Of a stretch of 64,000 nucleotides of DNA, positions 55,275 through 64,000 are shown in pieces. A program made the translations under genes and the position numbers. How positions within the stretch are numbered: the stretch's first letter is position 1; every line of letters begins with the position of its first letter. The stretch is from Terriglobus saanensis SP1PR4 (GTDB lineage: Bacteria; Acidobacteriota; Terriglobia; Terriglobales; Acidobacteriaceae), in the NCBI RefSeq assembly GCF_000179915.2, contig NC_014963.1, positions 248,001 to 312,000 of the forward strand, written 5' to 3'. The notes beneath the pieces are model-generated. The model was not told where the DNA came from, searched no databases, and saw only the letters and a list, made by a program, of their open reading frames with translations.

Positions 55275-56372
55275 TTGCCTCTGAACTGTGGAATTGTCGG
55301 ACTCCCTAACGTGGGTAAGTCCACCATCTTCAACGCCCTCACCTCGGCCAAGGCCCAGGCGGCGAACTACCCCTTCTGTACGATCGAGCCCAACACGGGC
55401 GTCGTTACCGTGCCCGATGAGCGCCTTGCCAAAATCGCCGCGCTCATCAAGCCCAAATCCCTTGTGCCTACCTCGATGGAGTTCATCGACATCGCTGGCC
55501 TGGTCGAAGGCGCCAGCAAGGGCGAAGGCCTCGGCAATCAGTTTCTCGGCCACATCCGCGCCACGGATGCCATCTGCCACGTCGTCCGCTGCTTCGACGA
55601 CTCGGAGATCGTCCACGTCGCCGGGAAAGTCGACCCTCTCCACGACATCGACATTATCAACACAGAACTTCTGCTCGCAGATCTGGATACGGTCGAAAAG
55701 CGCTTCACCAAGGTGGAACGCGCGGCCAAGGCCAGCAGCGACGCCAAGGTGAAGGCCGAGCACGCCATGCTGCAGAAGCTCCTCATCGTGCTGCAGGCAG
55801 GCAGGCCCGCCCGCGTCGCCGATCTTACCGACGAGGAAAAGCTCCTCGCCCGCGATCTCTTCCTGATCACGTCGAAGCCGCAGCTCTACGTCGCGAACGT
55901 CGACGAGGGCGGCCTGATCGGCGGCAACGAATACACTGCTGCCGTTGAAAAGCGCGCCATCGAAGAGCACGCCCAGGTCGTCCGCATCTGCGGTGCGCTT
56001 GAAAGCGAAATCTCCCAGCTTGAACCGGCCGAACGCGACGAGTTTCTGAAGGACATGGGTCTCAGCGAGCCCGGTCTGAACCGCCTCATTCACTCCGCCT
56101 ACCGCCTGCTGGACCTCATCACCTACTTCACCGCAGGCGTGCAGGAAGTCCGCGCCTGGACGATCAAACGTGGCACCAAGGCACCCGGCGCAGCAGGCGT
56201 TATCCACTCCGACTTCGAACGCGGTTTCATCAAGGCCGACGCCTACGCGAGCGACGATCTCTTCGCCCTGGGTAGCGAACAGGCCGTGAAGGAAAAAGGC
56301 CTCCTCCGCTCGGAAGGCAAGGAGTACGTCGTGAAGGACGGCGATATTCTCTTCTTCAAGTTCAACGTGTAG
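55275..56372 (+). CDS. ychF: Redox-regulated ATPase YchF (OLA1 family GTPase)
   Basis: A 365-residue ribosome-associated P-loop NTPase. The G1 motif is GLPNVGKST, with FIDIAGLVEGASKGEGLGNQFL for G3. The altered specificity motif (NVDE instead of NKxD) gives ATP preference. A coiled-coil domain sits in the middle, and the C-terminal TGS domain starts near ITYFTAGVQEVRAWT and ends DGDILFFKFNV. The start is a TTG at 55275 giving MPLNCGIVG, supported by AAGGA seven bases upstream. Confidence 0.96.
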   Translation: MPLNCGIVGLPNVGKSTIFNALTSAKAQAANYPFCTIEPNTGVVTVPDERLAKIAALIKPKSLVPTSMEFIDIAGLVEGASKGEGLGNQFLGHIRATDAICHVVRCFDDSEIVHVAGKVDPLHDIDIINTELLLADLDTVEKRFTKVERAAKASSDAKVKAEHAMLQKLLIVLQAGRPARVADLTDEEKLLARDLFLITSKPQLYVANVDEGGLIGGNEYTAAVEKRAIEEHAQVVRICGALESEISQLEPAERDEFLKDMGLSEPGLNRLIHSAYRLLDLITYFTAGVQEVRAWTIKRGTKAPGAAGVIHSDFERGFIKADAYASDDLFALGSEQAVKEKGLLRSEGKEYVVKDGDILFFKFNV

Positions 56373-56468
56373 CAGATCGTTTCACACTTAGTCCGGAATG
56401 AGACTTGAGAGACTCGCGGCTCATCTCCACGGTTACATCGGCGAAAAGCGACCCTTTATAGTGGAGCC

Positions 56469-57104
56469 ATGAACATTTTGTTGCCGATTCTGGCTCTTAT
56501 GGGCATTCACATACTGGCTGTGGCTTCACCCGGACCAGCGTTTGTGGCCACGCTGCGCATCTCCATGCAGCAGCGTCGTCCGGTAGCGATCTCGCACGCG
56601 CTCGGAATCGGTACTGCGGCCATGGTCTGGGCCACCTCAGCGGTCTTTGGGGTGCAGATTATTCTGTCGAAGGCGGCATGGCTCTATCGTGCGATGGAGT
56701 TTTGCGGCGGTGCCTATCTGCTGTATATCGGCGTTCAGTCCTGGAGACACGCTCACTCGGTAGTGCCCGGAGAAGACTCCGGGCCGCTGGCGTCGCAGCT
56801 CAGTTTAGCTGGCGCGTTCCTCCGTGGTTTTTCGACGAACCTTTCGAATCCGAAGGTCATCGTCTTTTTTGCCAGCATCTTTGCCGCGGTCTTGAATCCA
56901 GCGTGGCCAAACTGGCTCCGCGGAATCGTTCTCTTCGTGATCTTTCTGGACGAGACTGGTTACTACGTCGCGTTAACCTTGCTGCTCTCGACACAAAAAG
57001 CGCAGGCTGCCTATCGGCAGGGGAAAGTGATGATTGAACGGACGGCAGGAGCCGCCATGTGTGGCTTTGGCGGCAAGCTGCTCTATTCCGCAGTCCGGCG
57101 CTAG
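56469..57104 (+). CDS. LysE/RhtB family amino-acid exporter
   Basis: A 211-residue inner-membrane exporter with about six hydrophobic helices. Family signatures are LAVASPGPAFVATLR near the N-terminus, SHALGIGTA, GGAYLLYIGVQSWR and the FLRGFSTNLSNPKVIVFFAS helix pair. Substrates in the family are amino acids or homoserine lactones; the specific one is unknown. GTGGAG lies five bases before the ATG. Ends 8 bases before a converging DUF2164 gene. Confidence 0.92.
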   Translation: MNILLPILALMGIHILAVASPGPAFVATLRISMQQRRPVAISHALGIGTAAMVWATSAVFGVQIILSKAAWLYRAMEFCGGAYLLYIGVQSWRHAHSVVPGEDSGPLASQLSLAGAFLRGFSTNLSNPKVIVFFASIFAAVLNPAWPNWLRGIVLFVIFLDETGYYVALTLLLSTQKAQAAYRQGKVMIERTAGAAMCGFGGKLLYSAVRR

Positions 57105-57112
57105 CAGGCTCT

Positions 57113-57388
57113 TTAGCGCCGTCCCCTCTTCGCCCCGGCCCCTTTGCTCCAGTACTGAAACTCATCCACATAAAGCTCGCCCGTCAGGTCCGCCGCGCGC
57201 AACTGCATACGCGCCTGCGCGTCTGCCACTGCCTTGTTGTAAACGACGGCTCCAATCTCCTCCAGGAAGAAGTTCAGCAGCAGGCTGGCAGGCAGATCGC
57301 CGATAGGCTCGTCCATGTTTTCCTGAAAATATCGTTGGATCGAAGCGACGGCGTCGGCACGCGCTTGTTTTGAAATCTCGATGGCCAT
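57113..57388 (-). CDS. DUF2164 family protein
   Basis: A 91-residue cytoplasmic protein of unknown function. The pattern IQRYFQENMDEPIGDL...LLNFFLEEIGAVVYNKAVADAQ is characteristic of DUF2164, and the full domain is present with a short basic tail. It converges on the LysE exporter and is divergent from a DUF4160/DUF2442 pair. Confidence 0.85.
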   Translation of the reverse strand: MAIEISKQARADAVASIQRYFQENMDEPIGDLPASLLLNFFLEEIGAVVYNKAVADAQARMQLRAADLTGELYVDEFQYWSKGAGAKRGRR

Positions 57389-57489
57389 TTAGAAAAAGTA
57401 CACCTTCGCGAAGGGGCCAGTATCGTGCCTGATTCTTTCGCGTGCTCTGTACTGTGCAGCACCCAAATAAGTCATGCTAAAGATTGCGT

Positions 57490-57735
57490 ATGCCAACCGT
57501 TTTTCGTCACCTGGGCTTCCGGTTTTTCTTCTATGCCAATGAAGGCACACCTCGCGAACCGGTGCATATCCACGTCGATAGTGCCGAGGGGGAAGCAAAA
57601 TTCTGGATGCAACCCGTGATCCACGTCGCCTACAATGATGGTTATAGTGCCAGGACGCTTCGGCAACTGCACGAAATCGTGGAAGCAAACAGAAATCGCA
57701 TTGAGAGAGCATGGTATGACTTCTTCGGCAATTAA
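57490..57735 (+). CDS. DUF4160 family protein, possible toxin-antitoxin component
   Basis: An 81-residue protein. The DUF4160 hallmarks are the start GFRFFFYANEG, EPVHIHVDSAEGEAKFW and the helix RQLHEIVEANRNRIERAW. It overlaps the following DUF2442 gene by 20 bases. DUF4160 and DUF2442 genes are often found as an overlapping pair and have been suspected of being a small two-protein module of toxin-antitoxin type; the role is not settled. A TTG two codons upstream is an alternative start. Confidence 0.85.
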   Translation: MPTVFRHLGFRFFFYANEGTPREPVHIHVDSAEGEAKFWMQPVIHVAYNDGYSARTLRQLHEIVEANRNRIERAWYDFFGN

Positions 57736-57976
57736 TTCCGCCACCAGTGTTCGTTTCGACAGCGACAGCATGTGGGTCTCGCTGAGCGACGGCCGAATTC
57801 TGGGCGTTCCGCTCGCATGGTTTCCCCGCCTGTTGAAGGCTACGCCGGAACAGCGGGAGCGGTTCCGTATCAGCAGCCGCGGCCTGCACTGGGAGGCGAT
57901 CGACGAAGATATCTCCGTTGCTGGCCTTCTTGCAGGTTTGCAGGATCAATCCAGGCCGCATCCCAGCGCCGCATAG
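57716..57976 (+). CDS. DUF2442 family protein, partner of DUF4160
   Basis: An 86-residue protein with the compact DUF2442 fold: VRFDSDSMWVSLSDGRILGVPLAWFPRL, split at about residues 12-39, then RFRISSRGLHWEAIDEDISVAGLL. The ATG at 57716 lies inside the end of the DUF4160 gene, and 20 bases overlap. The tight overlap argues for joint production. It could be the DNA-binding or neutralising partner, but the sequence does not show which. Confidence 0.85.
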   Translation: MTSSAINSATSVRFDSDSMWVSLSDGRILGVPLAWFPRLLKATPEQRERFRISSRGLHWEAIDEDISVAGLLAGLQDQSRPHPSAA

Positions 57977-58064
57977 TCTGTCTCGATTGCCTATATTCCA
58001 AGCGAGTAGCTTCGCAGATTCCTGCCTCCGCAAATCGCATGCTCCCGCGTACCCTTGAAACAAC

Positions 58065-59192
58065 ATGGCAAAGAAACTCCGCGTAGGCATTCTCTTCGGT
58101 GGACGCAGTGGTGAGCATGAGGTCTCCCTCCGCTCCGCCGCCTCCATTCTCGACGCAATCGACCGCAAAAAGTACGACGTCGTCCCCATCGGCATCAACA
58201 AGCAGGGCAAGTGGCTCAACGGCCCGGACGCGCAGAACCTGCTCGGCGGCGAGACAGTCAAACAGCTTGCTGCCACGGCGGAGACCGGCCTCAGCATCCA
58301 CGCCGCTGCTGCGGGAACGGAGACCTCGAAGCTCGACGTCGTCTTTCCCGTCCTGCACGGCACCTTTGGCGAAGACGGTACCATCCAGGGCCTCTTTGAA
58401 CTGGCGGACGTGGCGTACGTCGGCTCCGGCGTCCTCGGCTCCGCCGCAGGCATGGACAAGGACGCGATGAAGCGCATGTTCGCTGCATCAAAGCTGCCCA
58501 TGGTGAAGCACGTCACCCTTCTGCGCAGCGAGTGGGCTGCCTCCAAGAGAAAGTGCACCACACAGATTGAAGCCGCGCTCAAGTATCCGCTCTTCGTGAA
58601 GCCCGCAAATCTTGGCTCGTCCGTCGGCATCAGCAAGGTACACGACCGCAGCGAGCTTCCCAAAGCGATGGACGAAGCCGCGCGCTTCGACCGCAAGATC
58701 GTCATCGAGCAGGGCGTTGGCGGCAAGCGCGGCAAGGCGCGCGAGTTGGAAGTCGCCGTCCTTGGCAATGACACTCCAGAGGCCTCCGTCGTCGGTGAGA
58801 TCGTCCCCGATCGCGAGTTCTACGACTACGCCTCCAAATACGACGCAACAAGCACCTCGGAGCCGCAGATTCCCGCGAAGATCACCAAGGCCGAAGCGAA
58901 GCAGATCCGCGAGATGGCCATCCGTGCCTTCAAAGCCTGCGACTGCTCCGGCCTTGCCCGCGTCGACTTCCTCATGGATCCGCCCAGCGCCACCGGCAAG
59001 CCCGCAAAGATCTATCTCAACGAGATCAACACCATGCCGGGCTTCACCAGCATCAGCATGTATCCCAAGCTGTGGGAAGCAACCGGCGTCAGCTATCGCG
59101 AACTCATCGACCGCTTGATTACACTCGGCATCGAGCGTCACGACGAACGCAAGCAGACCAATTTCTCCATCGAAGCCACAGCCCAGAAGTAG
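58065..59192 (+). CDS. ddl: D-alanine-D-alanine ligase
   Basis: ATP-grasp enzyme joining two D-alanines for peptidoglycan precursors. The N-terminal motif ILFGGRSGEHEVSLRSA, HGTFGEDGTIQGLFEL, the ATP-binding lysine in FVKPANLGSSVGISKV, and the magnesium/product site LARVDFLM...YLNEINTMPGFT are all intact. The length is 375 residues. ATG at 58065 starts the conserved region. A cupin gene follows after 9 bases and an alginate-lyase-like gene after that, so these may be co-transcribed though functionally unrelated. Confidence 0.96.
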   Translation: MAKKLRVGILFGGRSGEHEVSLRSAASILDAIDRKKYDVVPIGINKQGKWLNGPDAQNLLGGETVKQLAATAETGLSIHAAAAGTETSKLDVVFPVLHGTFGEDGTIQGLFELADVAYVGSGVLGSAAGMDKDAMKRMFAASKLPMVKHVTLLRSEWAASKRKCTTQIEAALKYPLFVKPANLGSSVGISKVHDRSELPKAMDEAARFDRKIVIEQGVGGKRGKARELEVAVLGNDTPEASVVGEIVPDREFYDYASKYDATSTSEPQIPAKITKAEAKQIREMAIRAFKACDCSGLARVDFLMDPPSATGKPAKIYLNEINTMPGFTSISMYPKLWEATGVSYRELIDRLITLGIERHDERKQTNFSIEATAQK

Positions 59193-59201
59193 AGAGGCCG
59201 C

Positions 59202-59561
59202 ATGAACACCGAAGCCGAACCGCTCCTCACGCAGACCGACAACGGAAACATGACCACGCCTGAGCCCGGCCTCCGTCGGCAGGTGATGTCCACGACCAAT
59301 AGCCTCATGCTCGTCCGCCATCTGCAGGTGAAGGGGTGGGTCGGCGCCCGCCACAAGCACCCGCACGAGCAGCTTCTTTATGTCATCTACGGAGCGATCA
59401 TCCTTAAGGTAGAAAATCCCGCGACCAACGTGGACGACATCTTCACGATGCGCAAAGGCGACAGCCTCATCGTCCCCGGCGACCGCATGCACGAAGCCTC
59501 CGCGTTAGAAGACACCGAAGTCCTCGACGTCTTCACACCCGCGCGGGACGACTACCGATGA
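59202..59561 (+). CDS. Cupin-domain protein
   Basis: A 119-residue single-domain cupin. Metal-binding motif 1 is recognisable in ARHKHPHEQLLYVIYG (His-x-His-x3-Glu-like), and motif 2 in GDRMHEA. It may bind a metal and act on a small molecule or sense one; no specific function can be assigned. Its TGA stop overlaps an ATG of the following frame by four bases, but that ATG lies upstream of the repeat-derived leader of the alginate lyase gene. Confidence 0.8.
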   Translation: MNTEAEPLLTQTDNGNMTTPEPGLRRQVMSTTNSLMLVRHLQVKGWVGARHKHPHEQLLYVIYGAIILKVENPATNVDDIFTMRKGDSLIVPGDRMHEASALEDTEVLDVFTPARDDYR

Positions 59562-59610
59562 TCGGCAAGCAGGATTGCACAAGCGGCATAGCAATGGAAG
59601 ACGAAGCAAA

Positions 59611-59650
59611 AAAGCAGATCCCTCCACTTCGCTACGGGATGACAAAGAAG
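59611..59650 (+). repeat. Family B short hairpin repeat inside a coding leader
   Basis: aaagcagatccc, a tccacttcgctac core and gggatgacaaagaag match the copies at 39452 and 53636. It directly precedes a family A hairpin, and both are translated in frame at the 5' end of the alginate-lyase-like gene. The ATG at 59639 is part of the repeat's gggatgac. Confidence 0.75.
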
Positions 59651-60712
59651 CGGTGTGCCCCATTCTTTTGCGGCTTTATCGCGAAAGAGTGGGGTCTTCT
59701 GGCTCTTTCCGTTGCGGTAACCGCCATTGCCGCACCTCTCCGCTCCCCCTGGGACGGCCATAAAATCAAACAAACAAACGCCCCCTACACCTGCGGCCCC
59801 ATCCTGCATCTCGCTCCAGACCTCACCACCAACAGCTTCTATCGCCTCGACGATCCCACACACTCCATCGTGGATCCCGTTCGCATGGCGGAGTATCAAC
59901 GCACAGCAGACGGCGTGAAAGCCGTCGGAGCCGCAGTCGTCGCTGCAGCAGATGCCTACCGCACCACCGGTTCTCGCATCGCTCTGCGCTGTGCCACGCA
60001 GCAGACGCTCTCGCTCGCAAAAGAGAACGCGCTCGGCGGCAGAATGTCCTCCACCCAGGCGATGTATGTGCAGGGTTGGGAAGCGGGCGCCATCGCCATC
60101 GCCTATCTCAAAGTCCGCGAAGACGCAGGACTCGCTTTGGCGGACGACAAGCTCATCGGTTCCTGGCTCCTCCGCCTCGGCAATGCAACCCTCGGCTACT
60201 ACGACGGACAGCGGGCCAAAGGCGACAAGGGCAACAATCATCTCTACTGGGCAGGCACGGAACTCATCGCCGTCGGCACGGTTGCGAATGACCGCGCGGC
60301 CTTCGATTGGGGCATCGGTACCTACGAAGACGGCGTCAAGGAGATCCAGCCCGACGGCACACTTCCGCGCGAGATGTCTCGTGGACAACGCGCCCTCCAC
60401 TACCACTTCTACGCGCTCGCTCCGCTTGTACTCACTGCGGAGTTTGGCGAAGCCAACGGCATCGACCTCTACGCCTATGCGGACGGAGCGATCCATCGCC
60501 TTGTGAAAGCCTGTCTTGCGGGCGTGAAGGACAAGGACCTCTTCGCTAAACCGGCAGGCGCTTCGCAGGAGTTTCCTGAAGTTCTTACCGGCGACCAGAT
60601 CGGCTGGGCGCCTCCCTATCTACGGCGTTTCCCCAACGCTGAACTCGCAAAACTCGCCGCCGCTGCACCCTCCCTCAGTGTGCCCTATCTCGGCGGCCTA
60701 CCTCCGCAATAG
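59639..60712 (+). CDS. AlgL-like alginate lyase (PL5 family-like)
   Basis: Exported lyase expected to cleave mannuronate-containing polysaccharide by beta-elimination. The core matches AlgL: NNHLYWAGTELIAVG with the catalytic Asn-His, DGTLPREMSRGQRALHYHF with the Arg/Tyr-His region, and LVKACLAGVKDKDLF. The N-terminus from the ATG at 59639 (MTKKR...GLLALSVAVTAIAAP) works as a signal peptide, yet its first half is encoded by two dispersed repeats. The ATG at 59558, overlapping the cupin stop, gives 27 more residues and would place the hydrophobic stretch deeper. The original start was probably displaced by the repeat insertion. Length is about 357 residues, near the usual for AlgL. Confidence 0.82.
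   Translation: MTKKRCAPFFCGFIAKEWGLLALSVAVTAIAAPLRSPWDGHKIKQTNAPYTCGPILHLAPDLTTNSFYRLDDPTHSIVDPVRMAEYQRTADGVKAVGAAVVAAADAYRTTGSRIALRCATQQTLSLAKENALGGRMSSTQAMYVQGWEAGAIAIAYLKVREDAGLALADDKLIGSWLLRLGNATLGYYDGQRAKGDKGNNHLYWAGTELIAVGTVANDRAAFDWGIGTYEDGVKEIQPDGTLPREMSRGQRALHYHFYALAPLVLTAEFGEANGIDLYAYADGAIHRLVKACLAGVKDKDLFAKPAGASQEFPEVLTGDQIGWAPPYLRRFPNAELAKLAAAAPSLSVPYLGGLPPQ
59655..59694 (+). repeat. Hairpin repeat, family A copy 4, inside a coding sequence
   Basis: CCCCATTCTTTTGCG (59658-59672) pairs with CGCGAAAGAGTGGGG (59680-59694), with two G-U wobbles. The tail seen in copies 1-3 is absent; sequence matching the signal peptide core follows at once. The hairpin is read in frame as RCAPFFCGFIAKEWG. 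Confidence 0.75.
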
Positions 60713-60729
60713 CACTCCTTCGATGGGCC

Positions 60730-60757
60730 GACGAATCTTCGCTTCGCTTCGTCGTTT
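60730..60757 (+). terminator. Weak hairpin after the alginate lyase gene
   Basis: GACGAA and TTCGTC arms around a cttcgcttcg-type loop, followed by GTTTCG, lie 18 bases after the stop. It may be a weak terminator or another decayed relative of the family B repeats. The rest of the gap 60713-60897 shows nothing recognised. Confidence 0.35.
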
Positions 60758-60897
60758 CGCCGATCTGCGTCCGGCATGAGTGGCCGCGCACGTCTATGAA
60801 AGAATGCCGCCGGGGAAGAGCGTCGGGAATATCCAGGAGAAGGAAGGTGTTTTAAGCGAGAGAGAACCCGTTCTCGAATCAAGTCAGAGAAGAGCAG

Positions 60898-61740
60898 ATG
60901 CTGAACTCGCGTTCCATAAAATATCTCCTCGCGCTCATTGCGGTGCTCGTGTCGATTGTGATTGCCATCGTCGCCCTCCGGGAGAAACAAATAAATAAGG
61001 GCGACGTTCTCTGGCAGATTGTGCACGAAGATTGCGTTCCCGATATGCAGGCGAACCATCTTGCTTCACCTTGCGTCAGCGTGGATCTTGCGCGCGGAGA
61101 AGCCGCAGGCTTCGTTGTGTTCAAGGACAAGCAAGGGAATACCCAATATCTCGTGATGCCCACGGCCAAGATCACAGGCATAGAAGATCCCGCAATTCTT
61201 GAGCCGAACGCGACGAACTACTTTGCGGATGCGTGGCAAGCCACTGCTCTTGTGGATCAAAGGCTGCATCAAACCCTGCCACGCACAGATTTGTCGGTTG
61301 CGATTAACTCCGTCAGTGGGCGCTCCCAGGACCAGCTTCACCTGCACGTAGATTGCATGCAGCCAGCGGTGAAATCGGCCCTCCAGCAAGTTGCACCTCA
61401 AATCGGAACGGCCTGGCAGACGTTGCCCGTCAGGTTGCGGGGCGATGAATATCGCGCGATGTGGCTCCCCGGCGCGGATCTGGACACGCGCAACCCGTTC
61501 CGCCTGCTCGCCGACTCGTTGTCGGATCCCGCGCGGGAGATGGGCAACCATACCCTCGTCCTGGTGGGAGCCGAGCGTTTGGGGAAGGATGGTTTCATTC
61601 TTCTCGATGGCAAAGCCCCAGCGCTGGCCACAGCAATCTCTTCCTGGCTCAGACTTGGCTACGGTGCAGGGGGCAAACTGCAGGACCATCAGTGCAGGGT
61701 GGCGAGCACGCTTGAAAGTAAGGAGAAACTTTGGAGATAA
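60898..61740 (+). CDS. cdh: CDP-diacylglycerol pyrophosphatase
   Basis: Hydrolyses CDP-diacylglycerol to CMP and phosphatidic acid at the membrane. The 280-residue protein begins with one membrane anchor (about 9-27). It parallels E. coli Cdh along its length: IVHEDCVPDMQ, ASPCVSVDLARGEA, GFVVFKDKQGNTQYLVMPT, the HIT-like SQDQLHLHVDC (active-site histidines) and the closing GKLQDHQCRV. The resemblance over all blocks makes the call firm. AGAAGAG precedes the ATG. A small receiver-like gene follows closely. Confidence 0.9.
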   Translation: MLNSRSIKYLLALIAVLVSIVIAIVALREKQINKGDVLWQIVHEDCVPDMQANHLASPCVSVDLARGEAAGFVVFKDKQGNTQYLVMPTAKITGIEDPAILEPNATNYFADAWQATALVDQRLHQTLPRTDLSVAINSVSGRSQDQLHLHVDCMQPAVKSALQQVAPQIGTAWQTLPVRLRGDEYRAMWLPGADLDTRNPFRLLADSLSDPAREMGNHTLVLVGAERLGKDGFILLDGKAPALATAISSWLRLGYGAGGKLQDHQCRVASTLESKEKLWR

Positions 61741-61772
61741 CCGCGACAGCCTACTTACGCATCCCACTGCGC

Positions 61773-62168
61773 ATGGTTCGTCCTTGTTTTCTCGTGATCG
61801 ACCGGGAGTTTCCTGGAAGCATCTCCACCCGCAAACTCGTGCTGGAGACAGCAAAGTACAACGTCATCACGGCCTATAGCGCGCGCGAAGCCATCGATAC
61901 CCTGCGGACGTTCCCTGCTGTTTCGGGCATCATTCTCGACAAGTCTATCCGTGATATGCCTTGCGCAGACCTTGTGCGCGAGATCCGTGCGATTGACCCC
62001 ACGAGGCCCATCGTTCTCATCGCAGGGCCCTCGTTGGAGGTCTGTGACGATGCGGATTACATCCTGGAGTTCTACACTCCGGAGGCCTTGCTCGAACTCA
62101 TCCGCAAGATCTGCCCTGCGGACGCCTCCGCGATTGCGGCGCGCACCCTCGAGCTGGAAAACCTGTAG
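61773..62168 (+). CDS. Degenerate response-regulator receiver domain protein
   Basis: A 131-residue protein with the alternating beta/alpha pattern of a receiver domain: FLVIDREF, SAREAIDTL, VSGIILDKSI with the aspartate in the phosphorylation position, RPIVLIAGPS and ADYILEFYTPEALLELI. The conserved Thr/Ser after the fourth strand is alanine, and the switch lysine near the fifth is missing, so it is probably not phosphorylated in the normal way. No output domain is attached. A TTG at 61731 would extend the protein by 14 residues and overlap cdh. Its TAG abuts the ligA TAG. Confidence 0.7.
   Translation: MVRPCFLVIDREFPGSISTRKLVLETAKYNVITAYSAREAIDTLRTFPAVSGIILDKSIRDMPCADLVREIRAIDPTRPIVLIAGPSLEVCDDADYILEFYTPEALLELIRKICPADASAIAARTLELENL

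Positions 62169-64000
<1,832 letters not shown>

Noticed and set aside
55155-56207. Minus-strand open frame extending the P460 cytochrome through ychF
   Set aside because: Antisense of the conserved ychF gene. The TTG at 55154 has a proper Shine-Dalgarno and begins a membrane anchor.

Overview
The window looks like chromosomal DNA from an acidobacterium of the Terriglobia/Acidobacteriaceae type (Granulicella, Terriglobus and Edaphobacter relatives). This is an inference. It rests on three large Oar-like TonB-dependent receptors with an N-terminal carboxypeptidase-regulatory-like domain, a membrane regulator of a type I recall from Acidobacteria, the many secreted enzymes, the GC-rich codon use and short dispersed hairpin repeats. 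No rRNA, tRNA, CRISPR array, phage or transposase gene was recognised.

Layout. 1-2597: a GGDEF/EAL cyclic-di-GMP enzyme cut by the left edge. 2737-14506: two TonB-dependent receptors, a membrane-anchored regulator divergent from the second one, and a secreted six-hairpin glycosidase. Together the last three resemble a glycan-uptake locus without SusD. 14602-18036: pantothenate/CoA operon panB-panC-coaBC-panD. 18405-24483: a third receptor, a small protein sharing its N-terminal domain, and an MFS carrier. 24556-34694: an extracytoplasmic redox block. A di-haem peroxidase-like lipoprotein, a cupredoxin-like lipoprotein and a beta-propeller lipoprotein lie on the plus strand. Converging on them is a minus-strand run of ThuA-like protein, Gfo/Idh/MocA dehydrogenase, TIM-barrel sugar isomerase, multicopper oxidase, tri-haem cytochrome c and PQQ-dependent dehydrogenase. 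The arrangement suggests a sugar- or glycoside-oxidation pathway wired to a periplasmic electron chain.

35037-45011: secreted phospholipase C-like enzyme, an ECF sigma / zinc anti-sigma / Spy-like stress operon, an alpha/beta hydrolase, a D-aminoacylase-like hydrolase divergent from gamma-glutamyltransferase, an SGNH hydrolase, a second sugar isomerase and an unannotated 38-residue membrane peptide with a near-perfect ribosome binding site. 45216-53544: M20 peptidase, asnS, methyltransferase, DoxX protein, VapBC toxin-antitoxin, secreted DinB-like protein, a luciferase-like monooxygenase and hypotheticals. 53692-64000: a P460-type cytochrome pair, ychF, a LysE exporter, a DUF4160/DUF2442 pair, ddl, a cupin protein, an AlgL-like alginate lyase, CDP-diacylglycerol pyrophosphatase, a degenerate receiver protein and ligA, cut by the right edge.

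Across the window there are several copies of two short hairpin repeat families. At 59611-59694 both sit side by side at the 5' end of the alginate lyase gene and are read in frame as its N-terminus. Three convergent gene pairs have directly abutting stop codons. All assignments come from reading motifs; no database search was run.
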